This document shows positions 1-11,091 of a stretch of 64,000 nucleotides of DNA, piece after piece. The position numbers and the translations under genes were made by a program. This stretch comes from Cercospora beticola (lineage: Eukaryota; Ascomycota; Dothideomycetes; Mycosphaerellales; Mycosphaerellaceae): positions 4,030,001-4,094,000 of the forward strand of contig NC_088935.1 in the NCBI RefSeq assembly GCF_033473495.1. The letters are read 5' to 3'. Each line of letters starts with the position of its first letter. Position 1 is the stretch's first letter. The notes below the pieces were generated by a model. It searched no databases. It was given only the letters and a program-made list of their open reading frames with translations, and was not told where the DNA came from.

Positions 1-590
1 TGCTTGCCTGTTACCCCCACGCCATCGTGTCCGGGATGGCCAGCTCTAGAAAGTGGGAGTTTGGGAAACAATCACAACCAGATCCGAGAGTCCCACCGTC
101 CCACTCATCCAAAGCTTGACGGCGCTTGTTATACTCTTGTCCGCCTGTTGCCGAGCCCTTTGTTCGGTGAGACACGCTGCATTAGAATGTGCACAGCTAT
201 GCCGCGAGCGGTATACCACTGAGTAATGCTGTCTTCGACGAGTTGAGAGCACAGTTTGAGATTGAATTGCTGCACGTCACCATGCCTGTCGGGAGCGCGG
301 AGCATCTTGTTGCGGCTGTTCTATACTCTATGGAACCCTTAACAACACAACAGTCATCTGTGAATGCAAAAATTACACCTTTCGTCGCAGCAATGCGCTG
401 GTGCTTTGCGGGGCCTAGCACGTACATCAAGTGCACTACTGTAGGTCTAACTTGTGAGTGATGAGTTGGAGAGGAGTGGGGGCGCCGGCCGATGTGCCAA
501 GCGTCCGCGACTTTTGGCTCCATGCTTTGGCAGCTTCGGCGTAGGTGAACTTGCACATGCACTCGTAGATCATCCGACACATCTGCAGCA
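1..590. other. left-edge spacer, no gene seen
   Basis: Only short overlapping reading frames on both strands, none with a recognisable motif or a coherent splice pattern. The last part is presumably promoter and leader of the gene starting at 591. Confidence 0.5.
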
Positions 591-1616
591 ATGGGGTGGT
601 TATGGGGAAGCAGCACCGACGGGGCGAACGACCCTACCAAGAAACTGGACGATGGACTGCGGGATTTTCTGGATAAGGAATCCTCGAGACACGACGAAAC
701 GAAAGCAACTGCTGCACGCCCAGCAGCCGCGCCCTCGACCGATGCTGCATCAAACACCTTCAGAGCCCAACTTGGGCTAGACACACCTGGTCTCGACCAA
801 AAACATCAGAACTCCGCACCCTCAGATCGACCCGCAGTCCCGCCTGAGGCACTCTATCAGGATGGGCGGTATGCGCATCTGTGGAAAAACTACAGGCCGC
901 AGAGCGAGGTCGAGAGCGCAGGGAAGTCTGACCAAGATCGTTTGGCAGACTTGGTACAATCATTCAAAGATCGCAAAGCTGAGATTGGGCGAACAGCGCT
1001 GGAGAATTGCGCAGACTACCAGATCGCAGAACGAGAATGCTTGACCAATGGCTCGCTGTGGAAGAAGATGACAATGTGCAGGGAGGAAGGCAAGGCATTC
1101 AATAGATGCTATACCATGCAAGCACGGTTCCTCTCCGCACTTGGATATCTTTCACAAGTGCGATCAGAAGAAGAGGAGGAGCGCATTCAAATGCATGCAG
1201 ACAAGCTGTACCATGAGATGCTGGAGCGGGAACGGATACAGAAAGAAGCAGAGGAGAAGGGCCAAGAGCTGCCAGAACTCCCGCCTCTGATAGTGCCTGA
1301 AAAAATCACGGCCGCACTTGGGGAGGATAGTGCGTTTGCGCGAGCACGGAAACTGGCCATGGAGCGCGGAATGCAGTACAATTTGAGCTCTTACACCCCA
1401 GAGAAGCAAGAGGAGTTCAAGAAGCGGATCGATGGCCTCTCACCAGCGGAGAAGGAGGTTGAGCTGCAGTTGATAGCAGCCGAGTCGCGTTCGCAGTTAG
1501 AATATGCTGAACAAATCGCTAAGCACATGCAGGAAGAGAAGCAGCACCGTGAAGAGAGGCGAGACCGTGGCAAAGAAACGATAGGAGACACCTTGAGGCG
1601 GTTATGGGGGACATGA
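591..1616 (+). CDS. twin-CX9C (CHCH-type) protein, 341 aa
   Basis: A single exon opens with ATG at 591. The recognisable feature is a twin CX9C motif: C140-x9-C150 and C163-x9-C173, in a helix-loop-helix context rich in charged residues. In known families (COX assembly factors, MICOS and other Mia40 substrates) this arrangement forms two disulphides in the mitochondrial intermembrane space. Here the motif sits in the middle of a much longer protein. The first ~90 residues are low-complexity and Ala/Pro/Ser rich; after the motif (about 190-230 and 270-330) come long charged, probably coiled-coil helices rich in Glu, Lys and Arg. Classical CX9C proteins are usually under 150 aa, so it is not a plain Cmc1 or Cox19. 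There is no obvious N-terminal presequence, as is usual for Mia40 substrates. Intermembrane-space location is inferred; the precise role is unknown. Confidence 0.75.
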   Translation: MGWLWGSSTDGANDPTKKLDDGLRDFLDKESSRHDETKATAARPAAAPSTDAASNTFRAQLGLDTPGLDQKHQNSAPSDRPAVPPEALYQDGRYAHLWKNYRPQSEVESAGKSDQDRLADLVQSFKDRKAEIGRTALENCADYQIAERECLTNGSLWKKMTMCREEGKAFNRCYTMQARFLSALGYLSQVRSEEEEERIQMHADKLYHEMLERERIQKEAEEKGQELPELPPLIVPEKITAALGEDSAFARARKLAMERGMQYNLSSYTPEKQEEFKKRIDGLSPAEKEVELQLIAAESRSQLEYAEQIAKHMQEEKQHREERRDRGKETIGDTLRRLWGT

Positions 1617-1895
1617 ACACAGTATTGTAGGAATATGCATGTAAAATATGAGCATTGAGCTGACATCGCTGCCCCAGTTCTGGCAACAGGTGAGCGTCCA
1701 CGTCCCACGACTTGTTGCGCTGCCCAGCATCTCGGCTTGGTTGTTCCGATTTCCCAAACCGGCAAGAGTCCACAAACACTACACGTCTTCTGGCACTTTG
1801 GACAGCACTTACGCGATAGATTACACTGCACGTCTTCCCGCCAAATCGAACAGCACTTATGCGATATATCATGCGCAGCATTGGATACCACGGAC

Positions 1896-4099
1896 ATGGC
1901 TACAGCATCACCTGCTAAGCACGACAGAATAGAAAGACATATTCAACGACAGCGTGGAGCTGGGTAAGCGACACTGTTTGTGAAAGAAAGGACTCGTAGC
2001 TGACGTACCCCAGTGTGCGAAGTCTTGCGACGAGCTTTGGTTTCTCCTTTGGTCTCCCGATTGCCCCGCCGGCGCCCCCAGCATTTGGATCGACACATGC
2101 CGAAGAACGACCAGCGAAGCGCAGGAAATCGAGTGGCGTCCCTGCAGGTCAGGGAAAGGCAGAACAGAAGCTAGTGATATCGAAAGAAGATGCAGAACCG
2201 CAGGAGAATGTCGCTACAAATGGCAAGCCCCAGAGGACGACCGCTGCCAATGGCGAAGAGTCGGACGACATAATACACAGCAAGGCGGACGATGACGGCT
2301 CTGTTGAGACTCGAGTTGTGCCAAAGAAGCCTTCAAGGTCAAAGAAGGTGGTCAAAGGAGTCCAATCGGCTGCGGACACTTCTGCTGCATGTGTGGAAGC
2401 TCCGGCAAAGAGGCGTGGTCGGCCAAAGAAGGCACTCGACACGGAGGATGTGAAAGGGAACGCAGCACCCGATGAGCCTACAGACCGCTTGATGGCCGTC
2501 GCAGCGGCGCAGATAGCGGTGGGTGTACCCACAGCTCTTACTGCAGATGTTGCGGCCAAGTCGACGAGCCCAGATACCACGAAGCCGGCGACTAAGAGGA
2601 AAGGCCGGCCGCGAAAACCCCCAGCATCCGAAGCGGCTGCGAGTGCTGTGCCAGCACCGATCGAAGATTCTGGTTCGCAGCCTACCGCTCGTCCTAGGAG
2701 GCATGCCGCCACGACGGCCATGACCAAGGTCTCGGAAGGTTTGTTGGAAGAGGAAACCGACATTACCAAGAAAAGACGAGAAGACGTGCCAAAGCGAGCC
2801 CCGCGATCAAAGCAGAGGGTGAAGAACGATGGATCTGGGCCGACCGAAGCCATGCCCAGCAAAGAGTCTGAGACGTCTGGCAATTGCGCTGATGAACCTC
2901 CAATCATCGAATATCAGCCTGATTCTGATGCGCAGGGCACGCGGACACAGCCAGAGGCAGCGCGCAGACCAGCACAGCGACGGCCTGCCGCAAAAGTTCA
3001 TAACACCACTAGCCCCGATGATGAGCAAGCACCTTCGATTCGCAAACCAACAAAAGCCGCATCTGTGATGGCGGTGGGCAGTGAAGGACCAGCTGGAAAT
3101 TCAGCACAGACGACGAATGCGAGCTCTGCGCCCAGTGCAAGGCCTAGAAGGCAAGCGGCCGAGGTTGCGGAGCACAAAGTCGCAAGCGGCTTCATCGAGG
3201 AGGCGAGCGACATAAGCAAGAAGCGACGCGATCCTGATAGCAGTACTGGAATTGGTAGAGCCCATCCAAAATCTTCTGGCAGAAGCAAGGCAAGTCACAG
3301 AGCCGACATGAAACTTGCTTGTGAGGATAAGGCGCCTCCTTCTGAATTTGCCACAGACGGCGAGAAGAAAGAGAACCGTACACAAGTTGCAGGAAATGAT
3401 CGTGAGCTGGCCCGTGACCGTCGACCCCTTGGTGAGGCAGTTGTCAACATTCGTTCGGTCTCACCAGCGAAGAAAACGCCAGATGGAGGTGAGAAGAAGA
3501 AGACGAGGCAGCCAGTGCAGAAACCCGCGATACCAAAGAAGTCCGCAATCGAGCCTAATATCAAGGAGAGCACAAGGACGACCGCTGCAAAGAAGACTAA
3601 AGCTGGCAAGATTTTCGTCGATAGGGATGCAGCTCAACATGTCGCGGCTACGCGAAACAATGCCATCCTCCAGGACACAGCGGTGTCATTAGGGCTCGGT
3701 CTCGAATCGTCAGATACAGCACCCAAAAAGCCCTATGTCGATCACGGCAGTTTGGAAGCCTCCTGTGCGGTACCACAATCGGTGCACAGCAAGCAGCAGA
3801 CGTCGAAGAAAAGTTGCAGACCAGAGTCATTGAAGAATGAATCGAGGGTCAAACAGAACACAAACGACATCAATGAAGATGTTGACTGGCTCTTTGATAT
3901 GCCACCGAAGCCATCAGTGCCGAAGAAGCGGGCTGCGAAGCAACTGCCGATTGTGCACCAGCAACGGAAACGAATGGCAGACACGAGTGAGAGTGACCTA
4001 GACGATCTCCTGTCAAACATCGCCACCTTCGTGCCCCAGATCAAAACGTCGCAAGACCCACCAGTTCAGGTACGCGCTACTAGGAAGAAGATAGGATAA
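1896..4099 (+). CDS. AT-hook nuclear protein, unknown function, 717 aa
   Basis: Two exons, 1896-1963 and 2014-4099. The 50-nt intron runs GTAAGC to CCCCAG and joins the frames in phase (GG|T glycine). The first exon supplies the only in-frame ATG, since the long second exon has none near its start. The protein is highly basic and mostly disordered. Two AT-hook cores are visible, KRRGRPKK and KRKGRPRKP, which in known proteins bind the minor groove of AT-rich DNA. A module (RPRR-x-A, then KV, G, EE, DI and KKRR at fixed spacing) occurs twice, near 2685-2790 and 3133-3232. The C-terminus contains an acidic/aromatic stretch (DVDWLFDMP) and a Ser/Asp-rich patch that could be a short interaction motif. 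A chromatin or genome-maintenance scaffold is likely. I do not recognise the family; a rapidly evolving SLX4-like scaffold was considered but no SAP or SBD domain is visible. Confidence 0.75.
2685..3232 (+). repeat. duplicated protein module inside the AT-hook gene
   Basis: Two copies of a ~33-residue module, at about 2685-2790 and 3133-3232. Each begins with RPRR followed by Ala-rich sequence, then KV...G...EE...DI and ends in KKRR. Spacing is conserved between copies, so this looks like a true internal duplication rather than chance low complexity. Confidence 0.6.
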
Positions 4100-7000
4100 A
4101 GATAGAGTCCATCGCCTGATGAGCATTTCCGCACGCCGGCTAAACACAGCATCCTGCACCACTATTTACCATGTCGTCTCACGGCGAAACATTCTCCTTC
4201 GGGTCGAGATTCGAATTGATCAGGCGTGATGTGATGTAGGCATTGGCAGCGTGAGCGCCTGGGGTACCGCCCCTGCTCAGATGCGCGACATAAGGGAATC
4301 CTACGCGGCCGCCATGATTGCGTGACCGTAATCAGTGACGAGTCAGTGAGAACTTCCCCGGCTCTCACAGCAAAGCATCTCGCCACACCTGAGTCTCGAA
4401 CCGCGATTGATTTTCCTCATCGACGACGTAAGTGGACAACGTGAGCAAGTTCCAGTATCTCCGTGCATGCCCATAGATCAACCCTCAGCTTCATCAATGC
4501 TGCAGTTCTAGCTCCGGCCCGATGGAAGTAGCCGATGCCTGCTTATGTGCCAACGAACCGGATTGCATGGCATACGAGACCAATGCCGGCTATCAAACGG
4601 AGATCCAACAAGAATCCTTTCCACTTGCCTCCTACTAGCCACACCTACCACGCACCCTACTACTTCGCAGTCCTGGTCTACTGGCATTGCTGCAGGTGAT
4701 CACACGTGCGGAATTGTTAGCGAGAATTTGGACTTCAGGGCTCTCATTCATGATGATGACGATGACTTAGCGCTGCATCTTCTGATGTGGAGTTCTGGAT
4801 GCCAGACAGGGTGAGAATTAGTCAGTTGCAGGTGAGCTCTGGGGGTCGAATTCACTCAATTGTGCTAAGGTGTTGCTGCAGTAGCTTGCAGTATCGGGTG
4901 CGTTCCAAGTATAGCAGCGGTAGTGGTGGTGCACGACTTGCAGTTGCTTCAGTTTCAGCCTAAACCTCATCGTCAACTCTGCCAACACGAGTTACTGTAC
5001 CATCGATCGATCCATAAAAGTGCGGTTCAGCGCAAGAACAGCACCGTCCACATCATGAGCCTGTACGCTCGGTCGATGGCTGCCGACCAGGAAGACTTGT
5101 CCACCGACTCCCATGAACGGAAAAGCCACCACAGGTGCAGGGCAGCAGGCACCCGCAAAAGGCTGTCCAGCAAGTTTCTTCCTTGCAGCACCCGGAACAC
5201 CCTCGACCGATGCCAGATCTGTTGCGCCATAATGCCGGCCTTAGCATTTGCTTCTTGGTGCCAGAGGCGGGAAACGACAGGCATTTCCGTCTTACCGGAT
5301 TCGATCAACCCATCTCCCCTGGCCCGTCAGGGATCCCATTGCCTTCCAGCCACGAGACTATAACCCTTGCAAAACTCAGTTTTTTTCTGTCCGACCCGAG
5401 CCCTGTCATGCTGCGCAGCTGCAAGCAAGCTTGTCGTGACACCATGGCCGACCCTAGCACCTTGCTCAGATCATGATGCTGGTCGATTCGGGTCATCAGC
5501 CAGGTTCGTCTGCTTGTGTTTGTCTCTCGTTGCTATGCACTCGATTGAATCTCGCCAGCATGGTACGTGATATGACACGTCCAGCTCAGATTGTCTGAAG
5601 GCAGTTGCTGAGAACGTCGGGTCGTGGAATATCAGGTCTTCCCTATGTGTGATGCTTGCCCTTCCAATCTTTCTCTTGATGAACATCCTTCCTAGACCCC
5701 TGCACGCGCTTATGGCTGACCACCTGGAAAGTTCCTAGCGCAGGGTTGATGGACTGACTCGATTTGGTCATTCGTTGCTACCACTGCTAGGATCAAGTTT
5801 TTGTGTGGTGACGGCGATGGGGAAACGGGAACGAGAAGGGTTTGAGGTCGAAGCGATGAAGCTTGATGATGTTGCCATGGATAGTGGTTGGTTAGCCGAC
5901 ATTGGCCGGTATGGCAACCTGGCCTGATCGGGTAGTCGTCCTGTGAGAATCATGATGGAGCGGAGACATTCCACCACGTGGCGAGGAACAGGGGTCATTC
6001 GATGCTGTCGCTTTGTATAGCGCTGCTAGTCTGTTGCCGTATGGAACCTCTGGTGCTCTGAGCTTTCCTTTCTTCCTTTCTCATCACCCCGGTGATCTCG
6101 CAATCTTCGCCCAAGTTGGTGGCGATTTCGCGCGCTTGACCGCTTGCTGGTCTTGTCACGGCAATAAGTGAGACATGTGTTGCGGTGTTGCGTTGGTTTG
6201 ATTCGATCGTTGCGCGTTGCATGCAGAAGCTTCCCGAAGATTAACAGAAAATGTGTGCAGTTCAACGTTGCATTGCCCCCGGCTTGCTGGCGTTTTGCTT
6301 CGATGTTGCTTGCTTCCGGTCTGTCTTTTCCGTCTTCACTAGCAACGACTAGTCCTGAGGCTCCATCGCTTTTGCCGGAATGAAACAAGTTCGTCTAGTC
6401 ACTCTGTATCTGTTTGGTCGGTGAGCGACTTCTGGCACCCATGTACATCTAGCTGGCGAGCGCTTTTCGTGTATCGCCCATAGAGTTTTCTCTTGCGGTA
6501 ATATACTTCCCAGCTTGGAATGGGTCTCCAGCACGAAATGAGGGCACGAAAGCGATTTGCCGTTTGGCCGAGAAGAGATGAAAATTAGGCTCTCCAATGT
6601 TCACGTTTGCAAGCTTGCAGCTTGTTCGGTGAGGCATGGGTTTGCTGGCAAGTTACTTCCGCGCCAAGGACCTGTCGAAGGACAACCAGAGTTTGCGTAG
6701 CCGTGCATGGCCATACCGCAATGACGGCGAAATGACCAACGCAGGCATTAAGCAATCTTGGGCATTCTTGTAGCAAGCATATGTGACAGGCAGATCCCGT
6801 GGAGGATCTCGTCTTGAGGAAGTTGTGGTGATCAGGTTCTCCTGGTTGTGATATGGGCCAACGAATGGATCTCTCATCTCAGATGCGTTCGCTGCTTGCG
6901 AGCCGCTACATAGCGCCATTTTTGTTTGCAGGGCTGGAAGACGTATAGCGTCACATGTTGATAGATTCCAACCCCATTTTAACTCCTCAGTGTCGATGAG

Positions 7001-8779
7001 GGCGCTGTTGCTTACTCTGTTGTCCTGGTGCACTTTAGTGGCCACCATGACAGACCAACCGCACTCGTGCACATGCCTCTGTCACTTTGGCATCACTCAG
7101 CGAAGCAGGTGATGTCAGGCCGGCAATTCGAACTTGGATTGCGGTAGTTCGAAGCATGATCGAATATGATCTTGCTCGTCCCGTCGTTGACAGTTCACGC
7201 GCCGCACTTCCGAGCAGCTTTTCACTTTTTGTTCGTCGAAAGTGTAATCGCCTTGTTGATATTGCACATTCAGCAAAAATGTGCTATGCCGATTCTGGTC
7301 TGGTAGGCCAACAGTTACGAGCCGTTGTGCTGAACTGTTGATCATGTGGTCGAGACCAGCATGCCGTTGTGATAACAACGGTGAAGCTGTTAGGCAGTTG
7401 TAGTGCGTTTCAGATGTGCCGTAGCATCAGAGGTTACTTGTCGAGTCGTTCACAGGTCCGGCCGGCCATTGATTTCTCTTGCCGCGGCCGATTCGTGTTG
7501 GTGTTGTTGATGTTGATGGCCGACAACAATCGTGTGCCTAAGCAAACTTCGAAGTTTCGTCCGTTACTCCCTTGCACATTGTCGGGATAGACTAGCACAT
7601 CTCGTTGACGCCCAAAACACTTACGACCTCTTTAGCGTCCCATGTCTTCAGGACCAAAAAGCAGATACACTACCCAAACTCTGCTCCAAATTGCACTTTC
7701 GCCATAATAGCGTTCTCCCTTCAAGCCTTCATATCGTCGATCATCCCTCGTCCCGCTAGAGGAGCGGTCGTGCTGCAAGCAGCAACGGTACCGAGTCCTT
7801 CTTCGCGTGTTCTAAAGTGCTTCCATACGACACGGATGACTTTCCGCTCTGCCGTTGGATCTTGAAGACCGCCGCGCCGGGGCTAGCGGGACATTGAGCA
7901 AAACGCCGCGCGCGGAACATTGTTTGCGCCATCTTTTTGCTCTTGTCGCAGCCAACGGAGGATCGTCTCGAGCGCCAAGAGAGTGTCAGGAGGCACCGCT
8001 GAGTCGGGTCCGGGTTTTGCTTTTCGCGTACCGCCTCATTTGAACGGCAGGTCGATCGAGGGCGGTATGCGGGAGAGACCGGATCGAATGCGAGGCGATG
8101 TGGTATTGATCAACTCTTCGTGGGGTCGGAGTTGGAGATATGGGTTGGGATGTGCAGCGAGGCGTTGTTGCGAAAGGCTACAGAGGCAAGAGGCAGTCGT
8201 GATTGCAGTCGCAAAGCAACAACCCCGCAGTGCCACACCAAGGAAAGAACGAGCGACGCGACACACAGTAGCTTCTTCACATTTTTCGTCTAGCAAATGT
8301 ACAATAGACGAGCAAATAGTACAGTAGTAGCTTCTGCTGATCGTGGGATCTAGGTTTCTATGTAGGAAAACAAACGCCGAATAAAGCAGTATTGCTCACG
8401 GGAGGGGTATCTCGAAAGACAGCAGCAGTAGCAAGCACAATGATGAAAACACAGAAAATTCATAGTACAGTTTTTGTGGACAGCATCGCGTGTCCCTTGC
8501 TCGTCCGTTCCGTCCGAAATCACATGCAGTAATGCCCGTCGCTATGGTCTTGGGGGGTATCGAAGAAAATAGGGAAAGGTTCCAGTCTCGTACAATTAGA
8601 AGTTTGCGACAATCGATCTGGTTTGTGCCCTCGAATGCCTTTCAGAAAGGTGGCAAAGGTGGGATTTATTAGCAGAGTAGTTGGTCTGCCAATGCTACGG
8701 TTGTCCGGCCGTTGATGGACGTTTCGCGTCAATTATTAGATAGGTATCAGGGATCACCTGGCGTCAAGCCCGGCGCCTT
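4100..8779. other. 4.7-kb spacer without a convincing gene
   Basis: Downstream of both flanking genes (convergent tails). All frames are short, mutually overlapping and lack motifs; no splice chain gives a coherent protein. The last few hundred bases (about 8400-8779) are presumably the 3'UTR of the minus-strand bZIP gene. I see no terminal inverted repeats, tRNA or rRNA. A long noncoding RNA or a fully decayed transposon cannot be excluded. Confidence 0.45.
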
Positions 8780-10522
8780 CTAGCGGCTGTCCCTGTGCTG
8801 GTGTTGTTGGTGGTGAGCAGGTGGCGGCTGTTGCTGAGGCTGCTGCCCTCCCTGAGGCGGCTGCGGGCCTCTTCGCTCGGCGTACGGATTCCATGGTCCG
8901 GTTTGTAGTGCAGCTTGCATGAGCTGCGGTGCTGCCTGATGGTTTCCAGATGCTGGAGGTGGTGGCAGGTTTCTGCGCTCCAAAGGAGAGGGTAGCGGTC
9001 CTGCTGGTTGCTGCAGCGGCTGCAATGGCTGATGTGGATGGGGTTGCGGAGCAACCTGCGGACCATAGTTAGGAGGCGGGTAGGACTGTGCCATGCCAGG
9101 TCCGGAAGCGTTTTGCGTGCTTTGCGCCTGGGCGGCATAGTGCGGCAAGGATAAAGTCGACGTCCTGCGCCGAACATTGCGACCTGAGTCTGGACTACGT
9201 GCGCCCGCGTGGTCCTGAAAATGCATATAGTTGCTTGCACCACTGGGACCCGAATATCCTGAGGTTCTGCGATGTCGAGGGGACTGCGGTCGTGGAAAAT
9301 GGCGGTCGCCTCCAGGAACTTGCAGGATTACTCCAGCCATGTAATCCCTCTCGCGCTTGTAAAATTCCATGTCCTCGCTGATCTCCTTCATTTGCTGCTC
9401 CAAGCGCGAGATAGTAGTAGATGCTTCCTTCTCCTTCTCCTTGCGCCTCTGCCGAAACCGCGCGCTTGCTCCTGCATTTCTTCTCCTCTTCTCATCGGCT
9501 ACACGGGATGCAGCTTGTACATCCACGGGCAATGAAACCGTGCCTGATGTGGTCTCCAAAGTCATCATCTGATAAACATTCTGGCCGCCGGAAGATGAGA
9601 TCGGCACGCCGACCGATCGTTGCTGTTCAGAGTGGCTGGCACCTCCGCCGTGACTTCCAAATTCTGGTTTCGTAGAGTACGAAGCCGACAACGTCGGCAT
9701 AGAGGACTGACCGTAGTTTCCAGCCGGTGATGCCTCGTTATAAGATGAGTACGAAGACCTGGGACTAGCAGATTCCGATGGTGGCCTCGCGCGAGCCGAA
9801 GCACCAGCACTGGTTCTGCGTACTGCCTGTCCGGGAGGGGGAGGGGGCGTCGGAGCGGAGAAGCCATGGCTGGAGTGCCTTGCACCTGGTGGCAGACGGG
9901 GCAAAGGGGGCGCTCCCGCAGTGCCTGGCTCGACTGTATAGGTCCTGCTTCTCGGGGAAACTGCAAACGGATGGCCAGGCGTGGCAGCTGAGGAAGTGTA
10001 GAGCTGATTCAAACTTGCGGCACGGTGAACCGAAGGCGATCTCGGAGTCAAGATCCTTCGCGGTGCTCGTTCGGCTCCATGCGTGCTTGCAATGTTCATC
10101 GAAGTTGGCGTAGGCGTGCTGGTGGTGGAATAGGGAGGTCGGTTGTTGATACCCAAAGGCGGAAGCACATTCGATGAAGATTCCAATTCAGATGCCTTGC
10201 GTCTTCGCGAGTGCGGGCTGTCATCTGCATCGACGGGATTGAGGATAGATGATACGCCTACAGATCGCGAGGCTGGGTGGTAGGTCGCAGCTGGCGCAGG
10301 CAAAGCCTGTGGCAGAGGAGGGAGTTCGATGGACCTGCCATTGCCGGAGGGATAGCGCTGCAAGGCTGGCGAGGCTGCGCTTGGAGTCCCCGCAGTCGAG
10401 CGTTGGGCGAAGTGTTGCTCAGCAGGCGTCGGAGGCGGCTGGGGTTGTGAGCGTTGCGATGAGTCGTTGCCACTGGCAATCAAACTATCCGAGGGCTGCT
10501 GCTCTCGCTGCCGCTCTGACAT
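8780..10522 (-). CDS. bZIP transcription factor (5' end unresolved)
   Basis: The reading frame has a clear bZIP domain encoded by about 9330-9505: a basic region with the N-x-x-[SA]-[AS]-R-x-R signature (NAGASARFRQRR) followed by heptad-spaced hydrophobics and a charged helix (SRLEQQMKEISEDMEF). The rest is Pro/Ser/Gln-rich and disordered, ending in a QP/HQ-rich tail typical of activation regions. The basic region resembles the Cys3/MetR-like group, but the target pathway cannot be assigned. The first in-frame ATG is at 10522 (580 aa), with a T at -3, a weak context. The same frame stays open upstream to about 10795 without an ATG; residues there look coding and an acceptor-like TACAG precedes 10700. 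An upstream exon is therefore likely and the true N-terminus is probably longer. Confidence 0.85.
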   Translation of the reverse strand: MSERQREQQPSDSLIASGNDSSQRSQPQPPPTPAEQHFAQRSTAGTPSAASPALQRYPSGNGRSIELPPLPQALPAPAATYHPASRSVGVSSILNPVDADDSPHSRRRKASELESSSNVLPPLGINNRPPYSTTSTPTPTSMNIASTHGAERAPRRILTPRSPSVHRAASLNQLYTSSAATPGHPFAVSPRSRTYTVEPGTAGAPPLPRLPPGARHSSHGFSAPTPPPPPGQAVRRTSAGASARARPPSESASPRSSYSSYNEASPAGNYGQSSMPTLSASYSTKPEFGSHGGGASHSEQQRSVGVPISSSGGQNVYQMMTLETTSGTVSLPVDVQAASRVADEKRRRNAGASARFRQRRKEKEKEASTTISRLEQQMKEISEDMEFYKRERDYMAGVILQVPGGDRHFPRPQSPRHRRTSGYSGPSGASNYMHFQDHAGARSPDSGRNVRRRTSTLSLPHYAAQAQSTQNASGPGMAQSYPPPNYGPQVAPQPHPHQPLQPLQQPAGPLPSPLERRNLPPPPASGNHQAAPQLMQAALQTGPWNPYAERRGPQPPQGGQQPQQQPPPAHHQQHQHRDSR

Positions 10523-10744
10523 GAAATCCTTCCCTGTGTTTCCAGCCTGGTCTCGCGCCTCGGACCATGAGCGTGGTTGATGGGCCGGTGCAGGGTCCGA
10601 GGGGAGTTGTCGAGTGGAGAGGAGAGTTGAGTTTCGGTGCTTGAGTTGGCGGAAGTCAGGAAACGAGGCGGCCGCGTCGTAGCCAAAGGGCCCACTGTAG
10701 TGACTGTGGAAACGATGGATGTCGGTGGCAGCCACGTTGGCAGA

Positions 10745-10752
10745 TGACGTGG
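10745..10752. promoter_or_regulatory. CRE/bZIP-like site TGACGTGG upstream of the bZIP gene
   Basis: TGACGTGG contains the TGACGT half-site core bound by many CREB/ATF-type bZIP proteins. It lies just upstream of the open bZIP frame, so it may be in the leader or in an intron of that gene. Autoregulation is a guess based only on the motif. Confidence 0.3.
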
Positions 10753-11067
10753 GACGCCGAGAGGGCGTCCGTGAAGCAGTGCAAGCGACCTATATGTTCG
10801 GCGAGGAGAGCCTCTGTCCGTCCGGGCTGACGGTGGAGCGGGTGGTGGCTACTGCAGCTGCGCATACGCGAGCAGCACGAGGCTCATAGCAACACGCCAG
10901 ACCCGGCGTTCGCACAGCACGATGGCAGTGAGGCTGACGAGATGGCGTGGTGATGCGCGCGGGCGGGCAATGGGCGCGGTGGCCTATGGGGTTGCAGAGA
11001 AAGTATCGCAGAGCAGTGGTTCGCCCGCGACTCGGGAGGTGACGAGTGATATAGAATTGCGGGAGTT

Positions 11068-11091
11068 CAGCAGCAGCAGCAGCAGCAGCAG
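11068..11091. repeat. (CAG)8 microsatellite
   Basis: Eight perfect CAG units in noncoding DNA upstream of the bZIP gene. A separate GCAGAG-type short tandem repeat lies near 11784-11803. Confidence 0.85.
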
